Below the pieces are notes generated by a model that saw only the letters and a program-made list of their open reading frames with translations, had not been told where the DNA came from and did no database searches. A stretch of 51,167 nucleotides of DNA from Verrucomicrobia bacterium UBA3841 (GTDB lineage: Bacteria > Verrucomicrobiota > Kiritimatiellia > RFP12 > UBA1067): NCBI GenBank assembly GCA_002392765.1, contig DGHT01000001.1:21971-73137 (forward strand), written 5' to 3'. Of the stretch, positions 31,145-38,562 are shown piece after piece. Each line of letters opens with the position of its first letter. The first letter of the stretch is position 1. The position numbers were made by a program, and so were the translations under genes.

Positions 31145-33282
31145 GCGTCGGCCTCCATTCTTATCGTCACTTTTGTGCCTTTGCCGGGTGCGCTTTCTAT
31201 GCGCATCTCGCCGTTGCAGCGCCGCAGCCTTTCGCGTATGCCCTGCAGTCCGAAGTGCCCCTGCGCTACGCCGGGGCATTCCTCGGGGTTGAATCCGCAT
31301 CCATCATCGCTCACCGAAAACACGACCTTCCCGTCGTCCATGCATCCCGCTACCGCGACTTTCCTGGCGCGACCGTGGCGGATTGCATTTGCGACAAGCT
31401 CCCGCACCGTGCGCAGGATGTCGTGGGCGGTTGTGTCGGTAAGCCTGTCGCGCGGGACGGCAAACCTGACGGCGATGCGTCCGTCTGCGATGTTCTGCTG
31501 GAGCGTCATGCGCAGCGCCTCCTCCATGTCCTCTTCGTCGAGCGCTGCGTTCCTGAGGTCCCAGAGGCAGTTCTTCAGCTCCGTCCTGCATCCGTCTATG
31601 GCGTTGGACGCGAACGTGATGTACCGGTCGAGATTCCCGAGCTCGCCCGACGCGAGGTCGTCCGACGCCGCATCGACGGCGAGCGAGACTCCGGAGAGCG
31701 TTTGGGAGAGCGCGTCGTGCAGCTCGACGGCGAGATGGGTGCGCTCCGCCGTCTTCAGTTCGGACGCCATGCGCACCATCCTTTCGTCGGCGAGTTCGCG
31801 TCCGCGCCTCTCGGCGCGGCGGGCGAGCGACACGTTCCAGAACGCGATCGCGGCGGCGAGCATGACGAGCAGACATATTACCGCCAAAAGACGCCCCGGC
31901 GTCCACCACGGCGGACGCGACAGCACGGCAATGTCCGTCGAGCGGCGGGGAACTATGAAGAACCCGTGCGCCTTCGGCACGCTGTCGCCGGAGTCCATGC
32001 GTTCGGCGTCAACGACGTATGTCCCGGCCACAGACACTTCAGAGCCTATTTCAATGTCGTCCGGCGGCGGCTGGCAGGCGCTGAGATCGACCGTGACGAG
32101 ATGTCCTTCCGACTCCACGAAAAGCATGCACTGCTGTGCCGCGTCCATCCTGTAGCGCACGATGCCCTTGAACCGCACGGTGCGCCCATTTGCCCTTATG
32201 TTGACATGCGGCTTGCCGTAGGGGTTCTTTGACAGGGCGTCTATGCCTGACTCTATTGGTTCACGCTCAGGAAGTGCCTCGCCGTCCGCCGGCGACCAGA
32301 CCGCGTTGTCGAGACTCAGCATAAAAGTGTCGGTTTCGGGAAAGCCGATAACCGACACGCGTAGGCCATGCGCGGGCGCGTCCATTCCAAGGAACCTCGC
32401 ACCGACGACCTCGCCCGCGTCCGTTTCTACAAGTGCACGGTTGCCGCGCCATGCGGCGCGCACCGTGCCTGTGGCGCGGTGGCGCCCAAGGGTGGCAATC
32501 GCGTGAGGCGTCATGTCGCGTATCGCCGAGATGTCGGGAATTGCGCCGTCTGGTTCAGCTTTCGACGGCTCGACATGCACGTTTTCGAGGCCGGAGACGA
32601 ACAGGATGCGTCCTGAATATCGGTGCAGCCCGTCGGTCGGGTCGTGGACGAGTCCGTCAACGGCGACGTTCCTGCCGATGACGGATGCGGGGTCGAAGTC
32701 GGCGATGCCAGGGGTTACGCCGAAGGTGTTGACCATGACATGTACGAGCGATCGGGATGAATTTATCGTGAGATATAAGAAGTTCGGATCAGTCTCGTCG
32801 CGGGATGCATCGCGCACGAAGCCCATGAGACGGACAGGACCTCGCCTCGGCGATGGCGACATCAGTTCGTCCGGCGTGATTTCATCTTCAGACCCAATGC
32901 TGCCGCGCCTGACGAGTTCGGCGGAATCGTATTCTGCATGACATGCTCCTTTCCGCTTGTGGAAACGACCTCTGAAGCGGAAGGTGTCGTTTAGGTGCGG
33001 ATTGATGCTGTCCCCGAACGAGTTCTTCGCTGTTGGCATTTCGTATATCTTCACGGTGTTCGAGCCGTCAGGAAGAGGAATGAAGAACGTCCACTTGCCG
33101 TTGTGTACGCCGTTGTAGTACAACCACAACTTGCCCTCCACGTCGAACGTCGCATCTGTTCCGACGGATGTGCGGCAGACCTCGGCGACTTCTTCGACGG
33201 ACGTGATGACGCGCTTCGCGCCGTCCGCCGCGCAAAGCGCCGGCGCGAGAGCTGCAAGGAGGATGGCGGGTATGGTTTTCAT
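31141..33282 (-). CDS. Sensor histidine kinase (NarX/HisKA_3 type) with large periplasmic region
   Basis: A 713-residue kinase with a signal peptide or first membrane segment at 1-18, an extracytoplasmic region of about 440 residues, a membrane segment at about 460-483, then HisKA_3 with phosphoacceptor His522 in THLAVELHDALSQTLSG. The ATPase domain shows N-box VRELVANAIRHGRA, SDDGCGF and GLQGIRERL. The sensor part seems to be several small beta-barrel (OB-like) repeats, such as VRLMGFVRD...FLYLTINSS...GRNVAVDGLVHD and VRFKGIVRY...LFVESEGHLVTVDL, which is an inference from strand pattern. It begins 4 nt after the PIN-toxin stop, without a clear ribosome site. Confidence 0.9.
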   Translation of the reverse strand: MKTIPAILLAALAPALCAADGAKRVITSVEEVAEVCRTSVGTDATFDVEGKLWLYYNGVHNGKWTFFIPLPDGSNTVKIYEMPTAKNSFGDSINPHLNDTFRFRGRFHKRKGACHAEYDSAELVRRGSIGSEDEITPDELMSPSPRRGPVRLMGFVRDASRDETDPNFLYLTINSSRSLVHVMVNTFGVTPGIADFDPASVIGRNVAVDGLVHDPTDGLHRYSGRILFVSGLENVHVEPSKAEPDGAIPDISAIRDMTPHAIATLGRHRATGTVRAAWRGNRALVETDAGEVVGARFLGMDAPAHGLRVSVIGFPETDTFMLSLDNAVWSPADGEALPEREPIESGIDALSKNPYGKPHVNIRANGRTVRFKGIVRYRMDAAQQCMLFVESEGHLVTVDLSACQPPPDDIEIGSEVSVAGTYVVDAERMDSGDSVPKAHGFFIVPRRSTDIAVLSRPPWWTPGRLLAVICLLVMLAAAIAFWNVSLARRAERRGRELADERMVRMASELKTAERTHLAVELHDALSQTLSGVSLAVDAASDDLASGELGNLDRYITFASNAIDGCRTELKNCLWDLRNAALDEEDMEEALRMTLQQNIADGRIAVRFAVPRDRLTDTTAHDILRTVRELVANAIRHGRARKVAVAGCMDDGKVVFSVSDDGCGFNPEECPGVAQGHFGLQGIRERLRRCNGEMRIESAPGKGTKVTIRMEADA

Positions 33283-33286
33283 GCGT

Positions 33287-33676
33287 TCAACAAATGCATT
33301 CTACATCGTACTGCGGGATGATGTGGTCTGCGGTAACTATCACAAGATTGTTTTCCATTGCAGAGGCAACAATGAATCTGTCTGAAGGATCTTTGTGGAT
33401 TTCTGGAAGAGTCGCGGCCTTGAATGCCACCGCTTCTGTGAACGGAAGTAGGGTAAGGTTGTGCTGCTCTTTAACGCGGTCAAACCATTCTGCGGGGTCG
33501 AGCGGAAGCTTTAGTTTGCCTTTGGCCACTTTTCTGGCAATCTCCCAAAGTGAAATTGGCGACACATAAACCACAAACGCGTCATCTATACGTCGACGGG
33601 TCTTCTTGGAGATGCAGTCTGAGCCCTCAGCAAGCCATATTAGTGCACATGCGTCAAGAATGAGATTTGGCATCAT
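33287..33676 (-). CDS. PIN-domain toxin (VapC-like)
   Basis: A 129-residue PIN-domain ribonuclease. Acidic residues expected for the Mg site are visible: Asp8 in LILDACALIWL, Glu in SLWEIARK, Asp in KDPSDRFIVASA, and Asp in IVTADHIIP. The LWEIA motif places it in the PIN group commonly partnered with Phd/YefM antitoxins. The ATG overlaps the antitoxin stop (ATGA), and GGGAGGAGG in the antitoxin's end supplies the ribosome site. VapC-type toxins usually cut tRNA or rRNA loops. Confidence 0.88.
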   Translation of the reverse strand: MMPNLILDACALIWLAEGSDCISKKTRRRIDDAFVVYVSPISLWEIARKVAKGKLKLPLDPAEWFDRVKEQHNLTLLPFTEAVAFKAATLPEIHKDPSDRFIVASAMENNLVIVTADHIIPQYDVECIC

Positions 33677-33900
33677 GCCTCCTCCCAGTCGTCAGCCTCG
33701 TTTTCGCAGAGGTTTCCTGAATAAGAAATGCGCGAAAGCAGCGGATCCGTCTTTGTCCTGTTATGGCGCTTGATAGGTACAATCTGCGCGATTGGATGTC
33801 CGTATCGCGTGATTGTGATCGTGACGAGATTATTCTCGACGTTCGCCAGAATGTTTGAGAATCTGGTTTTTGCTTCATTCACGTTTAGCATTGTTGGCAT
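33673..33900 (-). CDS. Phd/YefM-type antitoxin
   Basis: A 75-residue antitoxin. The N-terminal DNA-binding part MLNVNEAKTRFSNILANVEN...VTITRYGHPIAQIVPI is typical of Phd/YefM, and the acidic C-terminal tail (CENEADDWEEA) would wrap the toxin. An AAGGAGG ribosome site precedes the ATG, and a near-consensus promoter lies directly upstream. Such antitoxins normally repress their own promoter together with the toxin. Base use is less GC-rich than its neighbours, compatible with acquisition by transfer. Confidence 0.88.
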   Translation of the reverse strand: MPTMLNVNEAKTRFSNILANVENNLVTITITRYGHPIAQIVPIKRHNRTKTDPLLSRISYSGNLCENEADDWEEA

Positions 33901-33923
33901 AACACCTCCTTAAAACAGAACCA

Positions 33924-33952
33924 AGTATACCAAATATGGTCTTGTTGGTCAA
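33924..33952 (-). promoter_or_regulatory. Promoter of the antitoxin-toxin-kinase-regulator unit
   Basis: On the minus strand, TTGACC (33952-33947), 17 nt, TATACT (33929-33924). It lies 24 nt before the antitoxin start, with AAGGAGG in the short leader. GACCAACAAGACC across the -35 side contains a GACC direct repeat that could be an antitoxin-binding site. Confidence 0.75.
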
Positions 33953-33962
33953 GTGTGTGCAG

Positions 33963-33980
33963 TTCATCCAAATGGATGAA
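33963..33980. promoter_or_regulatory. Palindrome between divergent promoters, candidate operator
   Basis: TTCATCCAAATGGATGAA: 8-bp arms around an AA centre. It touches the -35 element of the plus-strand promoter and lies about 10 bp behind the -35 of the minus-strand promoter, a suitable place for a dimeric regulator such as the neighbouring LuxR-type protein. The assignment to that regulator is an inference. Confidence 0.5.
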
Positions 33981-34022
33981 TTGCGCATTGCGCCGTTATG
34001 GGTTATACTATTCGCGTATAAT
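33981..34022 (+). promoter_or_regulatory. Promoter of the carbohydrate operon
   Basis: TTGCGC (33981-33986), 17 nt, TATACT (34004-34009). A second perfect TATAAT at 34017-34022 has no good -35. AAAAGGAG follows before ATG 34043. The weak -35 fits an activated promoter. Confidence 0.55.
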
Positions 34023-34042
34023 GAACCAAAAGGAGTTGCAAC

Positions 34043-36130
34043 ATGGAAACTAGATTATACAAGATTATGCGCCATGCGCTCTGCGCGGCGGTTATGGCGA
34101 CGGCGTTCGCGGCGAACGCGACGACGACGTACTACTGGCTCGGGAGCGAAGCGGACGACCCGCTTGATCCTGGCAACTACCATGTCGCGTCCTCTGCGGC
34201 TTCCGCCGTGCTGACGGAGCTTCCGCTTCCAGGCGATACGATTCAGATTGTTCCGAACGGCGGATATTGCATCAGGTTTGACGACGATTCCGTCGCCTAC
34301 CTCGCCTCGCTCGAGACCATACACATGAGGATGGATACTCGTTGCGTCATTGACGTTTCCACCAACAGCACCGTAAATGCGGCCCTCCACTATGGCGGCA
34401 GCGGATATGGCACCGTTGTCAAACGCGGCGCGGGAACGTTGACGCTCACAGCGACGGGCGATAACGACTACGATACGTCGTTCATCGTTGAAGAAGGTGA
34501 ACTTGTGTTCCCGCAGTCCGGCCAGACAAGCGGCACAACATACCACCATTATGGACTTGCCGTCTCGAACGGCTGCAATGTCGTTCTCGACGGCGGGCTT
34601 GCCGCGGCGGCGTTCACCTTGATGATGAGCGGCGGCATAAGCGGCGACGGCGACGTTGCCTATACCAACACATCGAAGGTTTGCACACTCTACGTGGGCG
34701 GGACGACGAAAGAGCTCTTCTCAGGCGTCCTTTCCGGCGACAACTTGAAGCTCTGTGTCTATGGCAGCCTCATGTTGGCGAACAGTGCAAACACTTTTGC
34801 CTACGGTGGTGGCCGTCTACAATCAAACGCCGACGGTACGCTCGGTTTTCGCAAGTTCGGCGAGAAGTCGGCGGAAGCCACGTCTTCGTTCGGGAAGCTA
34901 AATGACATAATCTATCTGAATGGCGGATCCAGGACATTCCTCAACCTTGCCACGGAGGCGGATGGCGCGCAGACGGGAAATCGCATCATTCGCGATTATT
35001 CAGGTGCCACGACTACCACATTTGACGGCGGTGCGTACGGCAACTTCACCTTTAACGGCCAGTTTCAGGCGTATGGTGCGCAGATGAGGGAGCTTGTTCT
35101 TTCGGGAGACCATGAAAACGCCTGCACCTATCAAGGGAGCATCGCCAAAAATGCGACAAGCATGTGCTACCTCACGAAGCGCGGCACGGGGACATGGGTG
35201 CTCTCTAGTAGAACAGACAGCGCCCGCGAAGCTATCGCCGGCATTGGCGTGGAGAACGGAACGCTTAGGTTCATGAACCTGGCCGAACAAGGGGGCGACT
35301 GTTCTCTCGGCAAGGCGTCTGCCGACTATCTCTTCGGCTACGCCCTCAAAGACACGATTGCGAACGTCGCGAATTCCAACAAGGTCGATTATGCGATCCG
35401 CCTTGGTAATGTGCGTGACTTGTCCGAAGAGGGAACACTTGAATATGCCGCAGACGCGGACGGATTTTGCACGACGCGCAAAATAGCCGTCACGGGTCGT
35501 GGACGGCTGAAGAACAGCGCGATCAAGAGCGTGAACCACAAGGCGCTCTCCTGGACTGGAGTGAAAAGCGTCGTTCCGCCGGAGGATGCGTCGCTCGTGC
35601 CTGCGCTCAGTACGCTCACTCTTGACTGTGCCAGCACTGGGAAGAGCACGCTCACCAACATTACGGAAGATGCAGGCGCGGCTCCGCTTCGCATCGCCAA
35701 GGAGGGGGCTGGCGACTGGACGCTTGGCGGAACGCTTGCGTTCACGGGTGGCATCGATGTGCGCGAGGGAACGCTCAACGTCGGCACGATGACGAGTTCG
35801 CTTCCCTACCTCCGCGTCGATTCCGGCGCGACTCTAAACCTGACGGGCGACGCGGCGACGGCTAATTCGCTTGCCATCGACATGAACGAGGGCCTGGGCA
35901 CGATTTCCGGCATCGCGTTCGCATCGGCCGGTACGCTCAGCATAACGAATGCGCCAGCGGAAATGCCGTTCACGATACCGTGTGATTTGAGCCGCTGTAC
36001 CGGGCTTAGCAACATTTCGGGCTGGACGGTTGAACTGGATGGCGTCGCCTCGCAGAAGATTGGCGCAAAAGTTAAATCGACCGGTTTGACTGTAGACAGC
36101 CGTCGGGGACTTGTGATTTCGGTCAGGTGA
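34043..36130 (+). CDS. Secreted beta-helix passenger-like protein with PATR-type repeats
   Basis: A 695-residue protein with a Sec signal (about 1-27, AVMATAFAANA|T). The body is Gly/Thr/Asn-rich, predicted beta-helix. At least three segments match the passenger-associated repeat pattern K-x-G-x-GT-x-x-L...G...V..G-x-L: around 120-155 (VKRGAGTLTLTATG), 375-410 (LTKRGTGTWVLSS) and 553-590 (AKEGAGDWTLGG). No C-terminal translocator barrel, PEP-CTERM or other sorting signal is seen; it ends in a short Arg-terminated strand. It probably works at the surface or is released; whether it binds glycan is unknown. First gene of the operon; its TGA overlaps the GTG/ATG region of the next gene. Confidence 0.75.
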   Translation: METRLYKIMRHALCAAVMATAFAANATTTYYWLGSEADDPLDPGNYHVASSAASAVLTELPLPGDTIQIVPNGGYCIRFDDDSVAYLASLETIHMRMDTRCVIDVSTNSTVNAALHYGGSGYGTVVKRGAGTLTLTATGDNDYDTSFIVEEGELVFPQSGQTSGTTYHHYGLAVSNGCNVVLDGGLAAAAFTLMMSGGISGDGDVAYTNTSKVCTLYVGGTTKELFSGVLSGDNLKLCVYGSLMLANSANTFAYGGGRLQSNADGTLGFRKFGEKSAEATSSFGKLNDIIYLNGGSRTFLNLATEADGAQTGNRIIRDYSGATTTTFDGGAYGNFTFNGQFQAYGAQMRELVLSGDHENACTYQGSIAKNATSMCYLTKRGTGTWVLSSRTDSAREAIAGIGVENGTLRFMNLAEQGGDCSLGKASADYLFGYALKDTIANVANSNKVDYAIRLGNVRDLSEEGTLEYAADADGFCTTRKIAVTGRGRLKNSAIKSVNHKALSWTGVKSVVPPEDASLVPALSTLTLDCASTGKSTLTNITEDAGAAPLRIAKEGAGDWTLGGTLAFTGGIDVREGTLNVGTMTSSLPYLRVDSGATLNLTGDAATANSLAIDMNEGLGTISGIAFASAGTLSITNAPAEMPFTIPCDLSRCTGLSNISGWTVELDGVASQKIGAKVKSTGLTVDSRRGLVISVR

Positions 36131-36135
36131 TTAAT

Positions 36136-38553
36136 ATGAGAGCCGTTATCCTTTGTATTCTGTCCATTGCGGCGGGCAGGGGTCTGCCCGCCCTGCCAGG
36201 CGATGATGGTAGAGCGGTGTGCCCTAACACCGCCGTCACCCTCACCGCAGGCAAGACTGAGGTCGTGATAGGCGGGAAGCCGACGCGCGTCGCGCAGTTT
36301 GCCGCCGAGGAGATGACGAACTTTCTTTCGCGCGTCTTCGGTGCGGAGGTGCCTGTCGTCGCCAAGCCGACATCGGGCAAGACCGGAATCTGGCTTGGCG
36401 TTGGCGCTGACGTCGGAGGTCTTGCGAGGGACGAGTTTGTGATCAAGGCGGAGCCTGGGCGCGTCGTCATCGCCGGAAGGGACTCTGCCAAGGACGATCC
36501 GAAGAGATGCGTCGCAATTGGGAGCACGGCGCAGTATTACGAGCGGGCTACGCTCTTCGGCGTCTATGAGTTCCTTGAGCGCTTCGCCAGATGCAGGTTC
36601 TACTTTCCCGGCGAGCTGGGCGAGATCGTGCCGCGACGTCAATCAATCGCCGTGCCCTGCGGCGAAATCCGCGTCAAGCCGGACATGATGGCGCGGAGCG
36701 TCTATTCCGGCGGTGGCTCAAGCCCAAAGGCGCGTGACGGCGTATGGTTCGAGGAGCGTCCCAAGGAGTCTGACGGAAAGGCGCTCAACTGGCTGCGTCT
36801 CCGTTTCGAGACGGAGAACCATCCCTGCTGCCATGGCCTCAACAAATTCAAATACATTGACCGGTTCGGCAAGACGAATCCGGAGTACTTTGCACTTCTG
36901 TCGAACGGGACTCGCAGCGACAACCCGAAACAGCCTCATCCCGGCCAGCTCTGCCTCACCTCGGGCATCTACGAGGAGATCTATCAGGACGTACGCGCCT
37001 ACTTCAAGGGCGAGAAAGCCGCCGTTCGCGGACTGGAGCGATGGGGCAGCAACTGCGTGGACGGACGGTACGTCGATGTCATGTGCCAGGACGGCATGGT
37101 TGCCTGCCAGTGTCCGAACTGCCAGACCGAGTATACGCGATGCAAGGAGATATACGGCAAAGACCACGACTACGCGAACAACTGGGCGACTGAGCTTGTC
37201 TGGAGCAACACCTGCGCGATCGCGCGGCGGCTGACAGAGGAGGGGATAAAGGGCACTGTCACGCAGATGGCGTACTATCCCTACCGCCATGTGCCGCGGA
37301 TGGACATTCCCAGCAACGTCGATGTGATGGTCGCAGAGCGTGGCCCGTGGTCTGCCAACCATTCCGAGGAGATGAAGGCGCAGATCGACGAGATTCGGTC
37401 GTGGGCGGAGAAGCTTGGCCGTCCTGTCTGGATATGGACCTATCCCGGAAAGTACAATCAACAGGCCTATCCCGGAATCCCGCACATGACGCCAAGGTGC
37501 ATAGGCGCCTTCTACAAGGCGGCGGCGCCGTACATCTTCGGTTCGTTCATGGAGTCGGAGTCCGACAGGTTCCTCTACGGCTACCTCAACTACTATGTCG
37601 TCTCCCGCATCTTCTGGGACCGAAATACGGACGTCGATGCGATACTGAAGGAGCACTACGACCTCATGTTCGGCCCGGCGGCTTCCGAGATGCAGTCATT
37701 CTTCGAGAAGCTGGAGCGCAAGTGGACGCACGAAGTCGTAGGCGAGATATTGGAGACCGCGCTTGGGCCGCAGGTCGTCAAGGCGACGGACACGAAGCTC
37801 TGGGGGGAGATCTACTCGCCTGCGGTGACGGCGGAGTATGACGGACTGCTCAGCAAGGCCGCGTCAAAGGTCACGCCTGGTTCAATCGAGGCGCGTCGCA
37901 TCGCGCTCTTCCGCCGCGAGTTCTACGACAACATGAACGAGTCGATGAAGGCGTTTCAGGAGAAGCAGGCGAAGGTAAGGGCGCTGAGGTGGAAGGCGAC
38001 GGCCGACCGCGCGGGGGCGCTTGCGGTCGTCCATCCATACGGCAGGAAGCCTCCTTCCAAGGAGCCTGTCGCGACGTACGTGAACGCATGGAAGACGGCG
38101 GACTCTCTTGTCGTGGTCGTTGACTGCGACGAGCCGCGGATGGGGGACGTCTTGGCCGTTGACCGCGCGAAGGACGACGGCGAGATATGGAAGGACAACT
38201 GCGTGGAGCTGTTCCTTAACGTATCCGGCGACCGCGTCAACTACTACCATCTGTTCCTGAATTCCAAAGGCTCGTTCACCGACGTGAAATGCGAAAAGGC
38301 CGGCGCCGGCTTCCCCCTGCAGGACTTCGGGTGGGATTCCGGCGCGAAGGCCGTCGCCGAGATGCGTCCCGGCGGATGGAAGGCCACATTCACGATTCCG
38401 CTAAAGGCATTCCCGGAGTGCAAGGACTCGTTCCCCGCCGAAGTCATGCGCAGCAGGACTCTCGTTGACGGAGCGGAATACTACAAATGGTCTCCATACA
38501 CGAAGGTCATCGACCAGCTTGAGAATTTCGGCACTTTTGACTTTGGGAAGTGA
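36136..38553 (+). CDS. DUF4838 glycosidase-like protein with C-terminal CBM9-like domain
   Basis: An 805-residue secreted protein. Signal at about 1-17 (RAVILCILSIAAGRG), then an N-terminal alpha/beta domain like those preceding GH67/GH20-type barrels (QFAAEEMTNFLSRVFG...IWLG). The DUF4838 core follows, with CQCPNCQTEY and WIWTYPGKYNQQ segments. Residues about 640-805 form a CBM9-like beta-sandwich (WKTADSLVVVVDCDEP...NCVELFLN...YYHLFLNSKGS). I start at ATG 36136, aligned with the start of the paralogue downstream and preceded by AGGTG; GTG 36127, overlapping the previous stop, is the alternative. DUF4838 proteins are presumed glycoside hydrolases; activity is not established here. A paralogue follows after 9 nt. 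Confidence 0.85.
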   Translation: MRAVILCILSIAAGRGLPALPGDDGRAVCPNTAVTLTAGKTEVVIGGKPTRVAQFAAEEMTNFLSRVFGAEVPVVAKPTSGKTGIWLGVGADVGGLARDEFVIKAEPGRVVIAGRDSAKDDPKRCVAIGSTAQYYERATLFGVYEFLERFARCRFYFPGELGEIVPRRQSIAVPCGEIRVKPDMMARSVYSGGGSSPKARDGVWFEERPKESDGKALNWLRLRFETENHPCCHGLNKFKYIDRFGKTNPEYFALLSNGTRSDNPKQPHPGQLCLTSGIYEEIYQDVRAYFKGEKAAVRGLERWGSNCVDGRYVDVMCQDGMVACQCPNCQTEYTRCKEIYGKDHDYANNWATELVWSNTCAIARRLTEEGIKGTVTQMAYYPYRHVPRMDIPSNVDVMVAERGPWSANHSEEMKAQIDEIRSWAEKLGRPVWIWTYPGKYNQQAYPGIPHMTPRCIGAFYKAAAPYIFGSFMESESDRFLYGYLNYYVVSRIFWDRNTDVDAILKEHYDLMFGPAASEMQSFFEKLERKWTHEVVGEILETALGPQVVKATDTKLWGEIYSPAVTAEYDGLLSKAASKVTPGSIEARRIALFRREFYDNMNESMKAFQEKQAKVRALRWKATADRAGALAVVHPYGRKPPSKEPVATYVNAWKTADSLVVVVDCDEPRMGDVLAVDRAKDDGEIWKDNCVELFLNVSGDRVNYYHLFLNSKGSFTDVKCEKAGAGFPLQDFGWDSGAKAVAEMRPGGWKATFTIPLKAFPECKDSFPAEVMRSRTLVDGAEYYKWSPYTKVIDQLENFGTFDFGK

Positions 38554-38562
38554 TAGCCAGAC

